Positions 22,361-32,850 of a DNA stretch of 64,000 nucleotides are shown piece after piece (the stretch's first letter is position 1; each line of letters opens with the position of its first letter). The stretch is from Saposhnikovia divaricata. Lineage: Eukaryota > Streptophyta > Magnoliopsida > Apiales > Apiaceae. A program made the translations under genes and the position numbers. The notes below the pieces were generated by a model, which had not been told where the DNA came from, did not search any database, and was given only the letters and a program-made list of their open reading frames with translations. The stretch is from positions 100,432,580 through 100,496,579 of the forward strand of contig CM071595.1 of NCBI GenBank assembly GCA_036435485.1, written 5' to 3'.

Positions 22361-22756
22361 AAGGGAGTACATCGTTTTGGGTTGAAAGGAAAGTTGAATC
22401 CAAGATTTATTGGCCCATTTGAAATTTTAGAAAAAGTGGGAGAGTTAGCATATAAGTTGGCTTTGCCGCCTCAATTATCAAGGGTGCATAATGTGTTTCA
22501 TGTGTCTTTATTGAGAGGATATAATTATCACCCGTCGCATGTGGTAAATTGTCCCTTAGATAAAGTTCGGCCGGATTTGGCCTATGAGAAAGAACCCGAA
22601 AGAATTTTAGAGCGTGAAGAAAGGGTAATGTGTCGCCGAACGATTCCTTTTGTGAGGATTTTTTGGAAAGGACATTCAGAGAGAGAGGCTACTTGGGTGA
22701 CGGACGAAATTGTTCGTGCACGTTATCCGCATGTTTTTGAGCAAAGGTATGTATGA
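22361..22756 (+). pseudogene. Tekay integrase C-terminus with chromodomain-like tail
   Basis: Same frame as integrase after the TGA at 22358. The GPF/Y region (F-I-G-P-F-E-I, about 22400) is followed by R-V-H-N-V-F-H-V-S-L-L-R. A chromodomain-like segment (about 22610-22740) includes R-I-F-W-K-G-H-S-E-R-E-A-T-W-V-T. Such tails are thought to steer chromoviruses to heterochromatin. It ends at the TGA after R-Y-V, 38 bp before the 3' LTR. Confidence 0.85.
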
Positions 22757-22782
22757 TAAATTTTGAGGATGAAATTTCTATT

Positions 22783-22794
22783 AGGAGGGAAGAA
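22783..22794 (+). other. Tekay polypurine tract
   Basis: AGGAGGGAAGAA directly precedes the 3' LTR start TGTAAGACCCC. Confidence 0.8.
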
Positions 22795-24650
22795 TGTAAG
22801 ACCCCAATATTTTTATATTATTAAATACTAAATATAAATTAATTTATTTAAAAAAAAGAAAAAAAAAAGAGAAAAAAAAAAGAAAAAGAAAAAGGAAGAG
22901 ACGTTACAAAAAAAAGGGATGAATTTAACTTACATTATTTTGTTCAGAGGGGAAGAAAGAGAAGGAGGAAGAGAAAGAGATGGGTAATACAATCTAATTG
23001 GGAGAAGGATATTGGAGTTTAAGGTAAAAACTCAAATCCCTTGTGTATAGACTATCATATTTGATTTAGAATTTAGAACTTATAGGTTTTATGCTATATA
23101 TTCGTGTATTAGGTTTTAGAGTGATTGGGAATCTGAAATTCTTGAACATCATTCATTATTTCTGAGTTTTAAGGTACGGATATCATCTTTATGCTTTCTA
23201 TTTCGTTACGATTGTAAAGAATTGCCGTATTTGGTCTTTTACATGTGCTGAGTTCTTGTAAAATCTGTATAAATTCGATTTTTATCGTATGATGGTGATT
23301 TTACTATCCCTGGAAAGGTATTTGAATTATCTACAACTTTGGTTCTTTAGCGTTTCTCAGATTTTGCACGTAATTATGTGTATTTGCGATTTTAGTGACC
23401 TGCCAGGGCATTTTCTGTACCGATACTCTTACTTTGAAAATTCGTATTAAATTTAAATTTTGTGCATATTTTATGAGTAATATATCTACAGAAAGGTATT
23501 TCCGCGTTCTACGTTTCTTGTTTACACTCCGCTGCTAAATTCTATGTTTCTCTTGTCGGAAATAGCATAATACTAAATAAGTCAGTGGCTGATTCTGTTT
23601 TGCTGTTCGTAAATATCTACTTTCAGAGTTCGTTATTCGTCCGTTTTTATTGAGCCTTACCATTCTGGAAAGGTCTTGGAATTTCCTATGATTTTCATGT
23701 TTGTACTTTTTGATTTGAAGTTATCTTCATAGTGTAATTTCCCATTTTTCAGAACTGATCAGGTTGGGATTTCGCTATTCTTCGTCTATTTTGTAATATA
23801 ATTGGGTTTGTGATATTTGAGGAATATGTTTTTGGTTATATTTTTATATAAATGTGATTTGGGAGTTCGTAATACATCCGTCGCGAGGGAATATCTCGTG
23901 TTTGGCACTTCCTATGCGGTGTATAAATAGCATAGGCGTATCGCCGGAGTAGTGGGACACGTAAAGTCATGACTAGTCAGTTTGTGTGTTTTTGGCCATT
24001 CTGGGAGCATGTGCTTATTTCCTTGTGATCCCTGTCTGAATCTGGGTAGCATTTGCTTTATGCCATGCAAAGCCTGTCAGTGTAAGATCGTCTCCCATGT
24101 TAGTAAAGATATTTTGAGTATTGTTTGTAAGTGTAAGAATATGTGTAAAGTACGACTATTTTGGATTAGAAAGCATGTATGTGTTTATTGCGGTTTTAAG
24201 ATTTTATGGTATTTTTATTTTGTCCAATTTTATCTTTATTTCTCGTTTAGATATTTTGTTTATGTTATTATCGTCATCACGTTTAACTCTTGTTCACCTT
24301 GTCATGATTTGTTATCCATATCTGGGCTTTCACTCACTACCGGTTTTTGTTTCTTTATTTTTTTTCTTCCGGCAGGTAACCTTAATTAGGTGGGCTATCT
24401 TATGGGATGAGCGCGAGTGCGGATTTAGCGAAACTCGTTTATTTTCTTGCATTTTATTATAAGTCTAGAATTTTATTCGAACTTTGAAAAGTGTGGTATT
24501 GAATTTCAAGTTGACAATTTAAGTGTAAATTTATTTTATGGATTGTAAGTTGGAGATTGAGATGGTTTGGATTGGTTAAATCATTGGAGATTTTTTAATT
24601 TAATGGACTTGAAATATTTATTATCTTGAGATAATTATTGGGATGTTAAA
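22795..24650 (+). repeat. Tekay 3' LTR
   Basis: It begins TGTAAGACCCC and ends GGGATGTTAAA, then the CAGCT duplication (24651-24655). It is co-linear with 15792-17640 throughout, including the TATA/inverted-repeat module. Confidence 0.92.
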
Positions 24651-24655
24651 CAGCT

Positions 24656-26058
24656 TCTTTATAAAACTCAACTAGGGTGTTGGGTGTCTAGGCCTGCAAC
24701 TTCTTCCAGAATTCAGTACCTTCTCTAAGTCCCGCAATGAGAAAGTTCTTAACATCCTCGTCATTTGCTCCTCGCACTTTGGGAACCTCGGTGTTAAATC
24801 TCTTGAAATAATCTTGTAAATTTTCATCTTCCCTCTGCTTTATGTTAGCCAAGGTGGAAACAGGGGGTGCGTCAAGCATGGAATACTGGAGTTGCTTGAT
24901 GAAGATGTCCACAAACTGTTCCCAAGAATCTATGATGATAAGGGCCCCAAGCTTTGAGAACCATTGTTGGGCACTTCCCCGTAACGAAGCTGCAAACAAC
25001 CTGCACCTAGCTAACTAAGAGACTTGGTACACATCCATTTCATTGTTAAATCGAATGTCAAACTCTGCGGGATCTGCTTCACCGTTATAAGTCATGTCCG
25101 AGTGATGACCTCGAAACACGGCTAGCAGCGGGGCGGTTCTGATTTCGTGAGTGAAGGGCGAGGAAGAGCCCATATTGCTAAAAACCCCCTTCTCCGTATT
25201 CATCGCATCCAAGGCCTTCTTTAACTCATCCAATTTGTAGTTGCCCACTTTTACTTCTTTATCATCAGCCTTCTTACGACCTTCTCCAGTACTACCATTA
25301 TGGGATTAAGTCTTTTTAGGGGCACTAGACTCCTCCTGATCATTATTGCGATCCTGGGGGGTTGGCCCATGCTGGGACCGCTCGCGATCTCGATGAGATG
25401 GGGGTCTGTCGTGGCAATGATGGGACCGCTCGTGCTCTTTACGAGGAGAGGGAGGTCTATCATCGCGACGATATGACCACTCGCGATCTCGATGGTGAGA
25501 TGGGGGTCGTTGGGAGCCTTGGGGCTTGTCCTAGGATCGTTTATCCCTCTTTTCAGCAGTAATTTTCTCAAGTTTGAGGCGGAGATCATGCTCAGTCAAT
25601 TTTTTCCCAACACGATTGAAAAAAGATACAGAACTTCCTTCAGACGATGCGGCTTCGGGTTGCGATACTGGATTCTTCTTAGAGAACTCATCCCACCCTG
25701 CCTCCTCTCACCAATCCGGGTTGGTTTGATCAGTGGCGACATTATCAAACTCGCCAATCAATTGCTTTGTGGGGCCTTTACTATCCTCCCCTTGATATAA
25801 CTTCCAAGCATTCCTCTTCGAACCCCTTGAGCTACGCCTTTTCTCCACCTTAGCGACCCTCTCCTGAACCTCTTTCATCTGATCTCCAAGGCCCCTAAGA
25901 TACGCCATAATTTCACCGTGGTTCATCCCCTGTTCGGGGGGTGTAACTATGCTCTTAGGCGGATCGCTTTTAGGGGGATCGTCCTTGGGTGGATCACTCT
26001 TAGGGGTCCCCTCGTTGTGGTCGTCTCTATGCTTGTTCTTCTTGCCTGATTTAGTCAT
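24656..26058 (-). pseudogene. Tat-A gag N-terminal part, disabled
   Basis: Start ATG at 26058 (M-T-K-S-G-K-K-N-K-H). A D-P-P-K-S repeat follows near 25980, then a segment with repeated R-D-R-E / R-P-P-S-H phrases (about 25370-25520), and the gag core at about 25150-24690 (A-E-F-D-I-R-F-N-N-E-M-D-V-Y-Q, Q-Q-W-F, L-A-N-I-K-Q, Y-F-K-R-F-N-T-E-V-P-K-V-R). Stops occur near 25708, 25530, 25310, 25015 and 24690. The end abuts the Tekay insertion. The frame continues at 15786 with no shift once the 5-bp duplication is allowed for. Confidence 0.85.
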
Positions 26059-26080
26059 CGTTCTCCCAAATCAATGACTA

Positions 26081-26097
26081 CCCCTCCTTCTAGCACC
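26081..26097 (-). other. Tat-A primer-binding site (candidate)
   Basis: On the minus strand, GGTGCTAGAAGGAGGGG lies three bases inside the 5' LTR end. Tat-B has the same GGTGCTAGAAGGAGGG at 27957-27972, so the site is conserved. I cannot name the tRNA. Confidence 0.65.
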
Positions 26098-26100
26098 GGA

Positions 26101-26806
26101 TGTAACAATGTTTTGGAGGTTTGCTGGATTAATGGAGCAAAATACGGATATTTTGCTAAGGAATAGAAGAACAAGGATTAGGGTTTGTGTGTATAAATGT
26201 GGTTGATCTTGTATATGGTGTTTTCAGGGTTAACTATTTCTCTTCCATATCAAGGTGCCTACGTACCTTATTTATAGGGATCAAACCATACGTAGTTCTT
26301 AGAGAACAAGTTACCTAGACGGGCTAGGGTTTTAAGAGATAAGCGATGGCCCGAGTCCATTAACTTTAGGGCTGACGTGTCTAATCCACCGATACGGGAT
26401 CGTATGGTCGCACCGATACAGAATCGTGTCGCTCCTATAGCAAGGCTGACTGATAACCCACAAGGGCCTCGCATGCGACCCTGCTGGGCTTAATCATGCG
26501 ATGCGGACCCGAATGCAGAAATACTCAAATGACCTCGCTGGGCCTAGCTATGAGTCTTCATGATAAGTGTGTCCCAGGCCACACTAGACCTTGGAATAAG
26601 AGTGGTGGTGAAACGACCCCTCGCTGGGAGCCACGTGCGAAGCGATCCCTTGCTGGCAGATGGCAAAGATAGCTTTAAGAATATACTGGGCTGATCCTTG
26701 CTGGTGGACTTTGGTAACCCAATTATTATATTTAGGCCCAATTATGACTCAGTCCATTATGGCCCAGTAGGCTTGTTCCAAATCTATGCCAAATTCAGGC
26801 ATAACA
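26101..26806 (-). repeat. Tat-A 5' LTR
   Basis: It begins on the minus strand TGTTATGCCTGAATT (26806) and carries a TATAAATA box at 26276-26269. Its inner end reads ...CATTGTTACA. Compared with the 3' LTR it lacks about 19 bp just before the final ACA, and it has a ~18-bp insertion near 26740-26760. GAGGT follows at 26807-26811. Confidence 0.88.
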
Positions 26807-26811
26807 GAGGT

Positions 26812-26993
26812 AAATAATTAAACGATTAACTTGAACACCAGGAACGTCTAATTAAGACTAACAGGATGGTTAATAATCATATTCGTAAATTTATCCTGAT
26901 TAGTTCGTATATATATGCATTAGTAGAATTTCAATAATTCCTGGGCGTGCAACCGTGTATCATACATGCATGGACTCCAAAACGACCTCAATG
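26812..26993. other. Spacer between Tat-A and Tat-B
   Basis: 182 bp of AT-rich host sequence that separated the two insertion sites. No feature is seen. It ends at the CTAGG duplication (26994-26998). Confidence 0.6.
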
Positions 26994-26998
26994 CTAGG

Positions 26999-27433
26999 TG
27001 TTGTGCCCAAAATCCGCCCTGGGCTTGATTTAAGGCCCATTGAGAGGACAGACTCGGGTTAGTTGAATATGGAAGGATAAGCTGGGTCCAAGGTTGAATG
27101 TGATGGCTTAGTATGCCTCGAGGATGGGTTGAGGAATGAGGATCTGGTGTTAAATGTGAAGTATGTTCATATAGGGGTGCGAGCATGTGAACCCCAGATA
27201 AGGGTAAAGCTGTGTGAAGGCCATAAGGGGGTTCAACTGGGTAGCGGGCTGTCAGGTCAGGGGTACGTGCATGAACCCCGAAGGTTTCCAGAAAATATAC
27301 CGGCGGGCTCAGAATCGCCTATATTATAGGAGATTGGGTAATATGCGTTATAACAACCTTCTGGATAACTCCTAAATAATAGGAACGATCTGATAGCAGT
27401 CCATATCATGGATTGACATCGTATATATATGGG

Positions 27434-27502
<69 letters not shown>

Positions 27503-27951
27503 TACAGGAGGATAAATAATGGAAATAAATGGATTAATCAGAGAATAACGGCTGGATAATTATGGAAGGTGGGATAAACGAACGCGACATGTCTATTACG
27601 AGGGATATGGCAGAAGAAGGTGGAGGATAATCATCAAGAACTACATTGGACTTGATCCCTTATAAATATAAGGGTATGTAGGCCATTTGCAGGGGTTAGA
27701 CACACTTTTACACCTCTAACGCTTGCTCCTAGCTGCTGGAATTCGATTGAATAGGTTATATTCGATCAATATAGCTTGGAGTACTTGCAAATTCAGTCCA
27801 TAAAATCACTCTTCCACCTCTCGGGTTAGGGTTTATGAAATTAGGGTTTTTGGCTTGTAATTCGAATTATTCAACCTTTATTATTGGTTTTTTCTTGGTT
27901 TATTATTGTAATTCTTTCATTGAAGTGTTGTACCAATTTTCCCTCACAACA
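26999..27951 (+). repeat. Tat-B 5' LTR
   Basis: 953 bp, TGTTGTGCCC...CCCTCACAACA. It contains a (TA)n microsatellite at about 27421-27499 that is far longer than in the 3' LTR. The ORF at 27129-27329 and its minus-strand partner recur in the other LTR and are not genes. Confidence 0.95.
27654..27671 (+). promoter_or_regulatory. Tat-B LTR core promoter (TATA in a palindrome)
   Basis: CCCTTATAAATATAAGGG: TATAAATA at 27661-27668 lies in a near-palindrome. The copy in the 3' LTR is identical. It is the likely start of the gag-pol RNA about 30 bp downstream. Confidence 0.6.
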
Positions 27952-27955
27952 TTTG

Positions 27956-27972
27956 TGGTGCTAGAAGGAGGG
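27956..27972 (+). other. Tat-B primer-binding site (candidate)
   Basis: TGGTGCTAGAAGGAGGG starts four bases after the LTR and begins with TGG as expected for a tRNA CCA end. It matches Tat-A at 26097-26081. The tRNA is not assigned. Confidence 0.65.
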
Positions 27973-28000
27973 CTACTTATATCGTCTCTTGAGGGAAGAG

Positions 28001-30844
28001 ATGTCACGGGATTCGGGTGATATTCATACGCCGGAGGATGAACGCAGTGAGGATAATGGAGGACGTGATGATGAAGTCACAAACCAGGAGCTCAAAGAAA
28101 AGATTAAAAAGATGGAAAAGAAGATCGTTTCTTTGGAAAGGAAACCCGAAAAGTTGAAGCAATGGAAGGTGAAGCACGGTTCCACGGACCGAAAGGTGAA
28201 AAAGAAGGTGGTTACACCGGTTCGTTTGGACTTTGACAGTAATGAGGATGGGGAGGAGTCGGAAAAGGAGGCACCACAAAAGGGATTTTCTGATGTGGAG
28301 ACTAATCAGACAAATCCGGACTGGAAGGATGGAGACGAAGAAATTCAGCAGTCTCAGGGTTCACCCACTCGCAGCCTGAGTGTCTTCGATAGACTGGGGA
28401 ACAGAGTGACTAGCAGGGATTTGCGTCATAAACTCGATGGAAAAAGGGAGAAGCAGACTAGGAGAACTCAGGATATGAGGTCTCAATCGAGAGGATCGCA
28501 AAGTCACAGGAAGGACAAATCTATTTCTCGGTCCGGAAAGCTCTCTAAGGGGGGTGATGATGAGCGAAGCTATAGCTCTCAGCATAACCCTGAGCGCCGT
28601 GATGATGGCCAGGATTCAACTGGGGATTCCAGTGACGATGGAAGTCAATTCACAGATGGTGAGAATGAACGTTACAAGGTGAAGGACTTACGCGAAGCAC
28701 TAAAAAAGTTAAAGTTGGAGAAACAGTCATTGGAGGGTTTAACAGTAGCTTCGCCCTTCACCAAAAAAGTGAGGGATTCGCCACTACCGCCAAAATATCG
28801 GGGGGTAGGAGACCTGAAATTCAGTGGAACCACCGATCCGGTGGAGTATCTTAGTCGGTTTGACACGGAAATGGAGGTGTACCAGGTGAAAGATTTGACG
28901 AAATGTCGTTTGTTGGCGGCCACGTTAAGGGAAAGCGCTCACCAATGGTTTAAGAGGCTACGCCCAAATTCCATTCGATCCTGGAGACAAATGAGTGAAC
29001 TATTTGTTACACAGTTTCGGGCTTCAGTTGCATTCGCACCCCCAGCCAACACTCTGGCGAACATCAAACAAGACAAGAATGAAACTTTTACTGAGTATTT
29101 CAAACGATTCAATGCGGAGGTCCCTAAGGTGAGGAAGACCACTGATGAAACCTACAAGAATTTTTTGATTGCGGGCGTACGCCCAGGTACTGATTTCTGG
29201 AAGGAGCTACAAGGGGTGGAACCTAAGACTTTGGCAGATTTTTATGCAAAGGCAGAAACTCACAAGATAATTGAGGAGTCGATGGCTAAACTTGAAAAAA
29301 GTCGAAGCTCAAGGGAGTGGAGCAGGAGCAAGAGGCGTAGGTCATACAGCCCAAAGGATAGGGGGTACCACAAACGAACCTCCTATGGTGGAGGATCTTC
29401 TAGCAGGTCCACCCACCGTGATGAAAAGACGACACCTATCACTATGAACACAAATAATACAGGGAGGACAGTAAGCTATAAATATCCTTCGAGGAAAGAT
29501 TTTCAGGGTTCAGGCAAGTATACTGAGTACACCCCGCTCACCGCTTCTGTTGAGCAGGTGTACGAGGTAGGGAACAAGGCGGGAATGTTCAGAAAGCCAA
29601 CAAGAAATGGACCTCCGGGAAACAAAAATGAAGGGCGATACTGTGCCTTCCATGATGTTAATGGGCATGAAACGGCGGATTGCCGTCATTTGAAGGATCA
29701 TATCGAAGATCTGATCAGGAGGGGTTACCTCACTGAATTCGTGGCCCAGGAAGCTAAAGGGTACAAGAATGACAGGACCGGTAAGGAAACCGAGAAGGAG
29801 AACCCCGAACGTCATACAAGGGCCAACAGTATACATATTATCATTGGTGGACCCTACATTGGGGGTACAAGCAGGAATGCCCACAAAAATTACACCCGGG
29901 AGGCGAGGGGTGCACCCCTCGCAAATGTGTATAACTTGTCTGAAAAGCCACCGAAAATTTTCAGAGGCGAAGCGGCTGATATAACATTCACAGAGGAGGA
30001 TGCCAGACATGTACACCATTCGCATAATGATGCTCTAGTAATTAAGGTTACGATTGGGGGTATGAACGTACACCGAGTGTTGGTGGACAACGGAAGCTCG
30101 GTTAACATTCTGGCCTACAGCACCTACCAGAAGATGGGGTTACTAGATAAAGAAATGGCTCCCTCTTATAACAAGTTATATGGCTTTACGGGAAACCCCG
30201 TACAAATTGTGGGGCGAGTAAAGCTCCCTGTTACTTTGGGAGATGAACCCCGGACTGCAACGCAAGTAGTAGAATTCATGGTAGTCAATGAAGACATCTC
30301 TTATAATGGGATACTTGGAAGGCCGTTACTCAAGGAGATGCGAGTGGTAACCTCTATCTACCACATGTTCATGAAATTCCCAACCCCGGGAGGAATCGGA
30401 TGCGTTCAAGGATGTCAATCTGATTCAAGGGAATGTTATAGTAAAGCATTGAATACTGCTGAGCAGGCTTGCAAACATCTTTTGTTGGTGGATGGGGGTT
30501 CATCTGAGAAATTTTATCGCTACTTGGAATACGGTGTAGGGCAGGAGGAGGAACCCCTACGTCGGAAGGAAGCAAAGCCAGCAAGAGACATGTGCAATGT
30601 TATCATGATTGTGCAACATCCAGGCGAGGAGCCTTACACAGATGTTACAAGTTTTTGGGGGGTGGATACCCCCAATAGGGTGCTAATGTTGGAAGCCCCG
30701 AAAATTCAAAATTCAGAGATAGAAGATACATTGATCGAAGGGATAGTTGAAGAAGTAATGGACAGTGATTTTGAGAGTTTGAAGGATGAAAATGAGCGGC
30801 AAGGTGCAAAGGGATCCAATGGTCAGTTGGTGAAACCTCATTAG
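28001..30844 (+). CDS. Tat-B gag-protease polyprotein
   Basis: One open frame of about 947 residues from ATG 28001 (an upstream ATG at 27989 adds four residues) to TAG 30842. The N-terminus is charged and coiled-coil rich (K-K-M-E-K-K-I-V-S-L-E-R-K), followed by an R/S-rich region. The gag core lies at about 28790-29300 (V-E-Y-L-S-R-F, H-Q-W-F-K-R-L, Y-F-K-R-F-N-A-E-V-P-K-V-R). The zinc-knuckle-like box is C-A-F-H-D-V-N-G-H-E-T-A-D-C near 29640. The aspartic protease has V-D-N-G-S-S-V-N at 30083-30106 and I-L-G-R-P-L-L-K later. The part appears intact. It would form particles and cut the polyprotein. RT follows in the same frame after two stops. Confidence 0.92.
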   Translation: MSRDSGDIHTPEDERSEDNGGRDDEVTNQELKEKIKKMEKKIVSLERKPEKLKQWKVKHGSTDRKVKKKVVTPVRLDFDSNEDGEESEKEAPQKGFSDVETNQTNPDWKDGDEEIQQSQGSPTRSLSVFDRLGNRVTSRDLRHKLDGKREKQTRRTQDMRSQSRGSQSHRKDKSISRSGKLSKGGDDERSYSSQHNPERRDDGQDSTGDSSDDGSQFTDGENERYKVKDLREALKKLKLEKQSLEGLTVASPFTKKVRDSPLPPKYRGVGDLKFSGTTDPVEYLSRFDTEMEVYQVKDLTKCRLLAATLRESAHQWFKRLRPNSIRSWRQMSELFVTQFRASVAFAPPANTLANIKQDKNETFTEYFKRFNAEVPKVRKTTDETYKNFLIAGVRPGTDFWKELQGVEPKTLADFYAKAETHKIIEESMAKLEKSRSSREWSRSKRRRSYSPKDRGYHKRTSYGGGSSSRSTHRDEKTTPITMNTNNTGRTVSYKYPSRKDFQGSGKYTEYTPLTASVEQVYEVGNKAGMFRKPTRNGPPGNKNEGRYCAFHDVNGHETADCRHLKDHIEDLIRRGYLTEFVAQEAKGYKNDRTGKETEKENPERHTRANSIHIIIGGPYIGGTSRNAHKNYTREARGAPLANVYNLSEKPPKIFRGEAADITFTEEDARHVHHSHNDALVIKVTIGGMNVHRVLVDNGSSVNILAYSTYQKMGLLDKEMAPSYNKLYGFTGNPVQIVGRVKLPVTLGDEPRTATQVVEFMVVNEDISYNGILGRPLLKEMRVVTSIYHMFMKFPTPGGIGCVQGCQSDSRECYSKALNTAEQACKHLLLVDGGSSEKFYRYLEYGVGQEEEPLRRKEAKPARDMCNVIMIVQHPGEEPYTDVTSFWGVDTPNRVLMLEAPKIQNSEIEDTLIEGIVEEVMDSDFESLKDENERQGAKGSNGQLVKPH

Positions 30845-32413
30845 GGGGTAAACAAGGCGAACCCAGTGGAAATTGATCTTGACCCGCGTATGCCGGAAGC
30901 AAAGGAAAAGGACGGCGCGGCTGAAGACATTGTGTCTATCCTGGTAGATGTAGCTGATCCTACCAAGGAGTTGAAGGTTGGCAAATAGCTGAACCCTTTA
31001 ATCAGGGAAACATTAGTCTCATTCTTGAAAAACAACCTGGATATATTTGCATGGATCCATGAGGACATGGTGGGGATAGATCCAAAAGTGATGTGCCATC
31101 ACCTAAACATTGATCCAGAAAAGAAGACCGTAAGGCAGAAAAGGAGAGCTATAAGTGGAGAAAGAGCTATTGCTCTAGAAGAGGAGGTAGATAGGTTGTT
31201 GAAGGGTAAATTGGTAAGGGAGTCATTCTACCCCATGTGGTTGGCAAATCCAGTTCTGGTAAAGAAACCCAATGGAAAGTGGCGTACGTGTGTGGATTTT
31301 ACTGATTTGAACAAGGCATGCCCCAAGGACAGCTTTCCGCTTCCGCGCATTGACCAACTAGTTGATGCTACGGCCGGCCATGCCTTGCTGAGCTTCATGG
31401 ATGCATACTCGGGTTACAACCAAATCCCGATGTATGAGCCCGATCAGGATCACACTTCCTTCATAACGGACAGAGGCCTCTATTGTTACATTGGGATGCC
31501 ATTTGGATTGTTGAATGCTGGGGCAACTTACCAAAGATTGGTGAACAAGATGTTCAAGGAGCAGATTGGAAGGACTATGGAAGTGTATGTGGACGACATG
31601 CTGGTCAAATCCAAGGAAGCAAACGACCACGTCGCCCACCTCAAAGAAATGTTTGGCATCCTAAGGAGGTACAGAATGAAGCTGAACCCCCAAAAATGTG
31701 TATTCGGGGTTGAATCTGGAAAGTTCTTGGGCTTCATTGTGAATCACCGAGGAATCGAAGCCAATCCTGCCAAAATCAAGGCACTGGTTGAAATGAGGTC
31801 CCCTCGGATTGTAAAGGAAGTTCAAAGCCTTACGGGACGAGTGGCAGCCTTGAACAGGTTCATCTCTAAATCCTCTGATAGATGTCGAGAATTCTTCGCA
31901 GCTATCAAGAGAAGGAAAGGCTTCGAGTGGACACCCGAATGTGAGGCTGCCTTCACTAAATTAAAAGAGCAACTTGGAAGACCCCCATTGCTAGCAAAGC
32001 CAGTGGAAGGTGAAACCCTGATTTTATACTTGGCAGTTTCTGAATATTCAATTAGTTCAGTTCTGGTTCGTGAAGAGAATCAAACCCAGTATCCTGTATA
32101 TTATGTGAGCAAGAGACTTCACGATGCTGAAGCTCGATACACCAATATGGAGAAATTGGCCTACGCCCTGATTCTGGCATCAAGAAAGTTGAGGCCATAT
32201 TTCCAGGCGCACACCATAGAGGTGCGAACCTCATTCCCACTAAGGCAAGTCCTGCACAAACCTGAAGCCTCGGGAAGGTTAATGAAATGGGCTGTGGAAT
32301 TGGGTCAATTTGATGTTGAATACAAGCCAAGGACAGCTATCAAAGGTCAAGCACTTGCTGATTTTTTACTAGAGTTCCACAATCCTCAGAGGTTGAAGTC
32401 AAGGAGAAGGTGA
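30845..32413 (+). pseudogene. Tat-B reverse transcriptase and gypsy RNase H
   Basis: Same frame as gag-protease but past TAG 30842-30844 and TAG 30986-30988; open from 30989 to TGA 32411. RT motifs: N-L-D-I-F-A-W-I-H-E-D-M, W-L-A-N-P-V-L-V-K-K-P-N, F-P-L-P-R-I-D-Q, G-L-L-N-A-G-A-T-Y-Q-R, and an intact Y-V-D-D-M-L-V-K-S (31586-31612). The gypsy RNase H (about 32010-32375) has L-I-L-Y-L-A-V-S-E where the catalytic Asp is expected, so it looks inactive. A one-base loss near 32385 moves the frame before the second RNase H. Confidence 0.9.
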
Positions 32414-32850
32414 TGGAACCCCAAGAAAAGGAGGTTACAATGGAAAATTGTGCACCTTGGTGGACCCTTTATGTAGATGGAGCTGTGAATGGAAACGGTG
32501 CTGGTGCAGGCATAGTCCTGATAAGGCCCGAAGGCCACAAGCTACAAAGTTCGATTCATTTTACATTCAAGGCTACAAACAATGATGCTGAATACGAAGC
32601 CCTGATTGCGGGTTTGAAGCTAGCTCTTGAGATGAAGGTGGTAAACATGACTGTCTATAGTGATTCCATGCTGGTAGTGGGACATATCAAAAGCAACTTT
32701 CAAGCTAGGGGTCCACGTACAGACCTATACATGAGATACGCTCAGGAGCTGATGAGAAAGTTTGGGGAGATAAACCTTGTACAGATTCCAAGGGTAGAAA
32801 ACTCAAGTGCAGACGCCCTAGCTAAAATGGGGTCAACTAGGGAAGCAACC
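32410..32850 (+). CDS. Tat-B second RNase H (aRNH)
   Basis: Open in the frame that continues into integrase. The active-site set is complete: Asp in Y-V-D-G-A-V-N-G-N-G-A-G-A-G (about 32470), Glu in A-E-Y-E-A-L (about 32590), Asp in Y-S-D-S-M-L-V (about 32660), and Asp in S-S-A-D-A-L-A-K (about 32810). Tat elements are known to carry such an added RNase H, which removes RNA from the RNA-DNA hybrid. It is not a separate gene but a polyprotein domain, displaced from RT by the frameshift near 32385. Confidence 0.85.

Larger units (their letters stand above)
15792..24650 (+). mobile_element. Tekay-type chromovirus LTR retrotransposon nested in Tat-A
   Basis: LTRs at 15792-17640 and 22795-24650, with a perfect 5-bp duplication CAGCT at 15787-15791 and 24651-24655. 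Gene order is gag, protease, RT, RNase H, integrase and chromodomain-like tail, the order of Ty3/gypsy chromoviruses. LTRs of about 1.85 kb and the initiator-Met primer site fit the Tekay (Del) lineage. It lies opposite to Tat-A and splits its gag reading frame. About a dozen in-frame stops disable it, mostly CAG or CAA turned into TAG or TAA. Confidence 0.93.
6167..26806 (-). mobile_element. Tat-A: Ty3/gypsy LTR retrotransposon, Tat lineage, disabled
   Basis: The direct terminal repeats are 6167-6875 and 26101-26806, with ends TG...CA on the minus strand, flanked by a perfect 5-bp duplication GAGGT at 6162-6166 and 26807-26811. Minus-strand order is 5' LTR, primer site, gag, protease, RT, RNase H, second RNase H, integrase, an antisense gene, polypurine tract and 3' LTR. 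The second RNase H and the antisense gene place it in the Tat group. The 8.9-kb Tekay element splits gag. Without it, Tat-A is about 11.8 kb. Every coding segment has stops, and the RT active site is lost. The LTRs differ visibly, so this is the oldest of the three full elements. Confidence 0.93.

Noticed and set aside
29510..30025. 171-residue minus-strand ORF
   Set aside because: It is an exact shadow of the Tat-B gag-protease frame on the plus strand.
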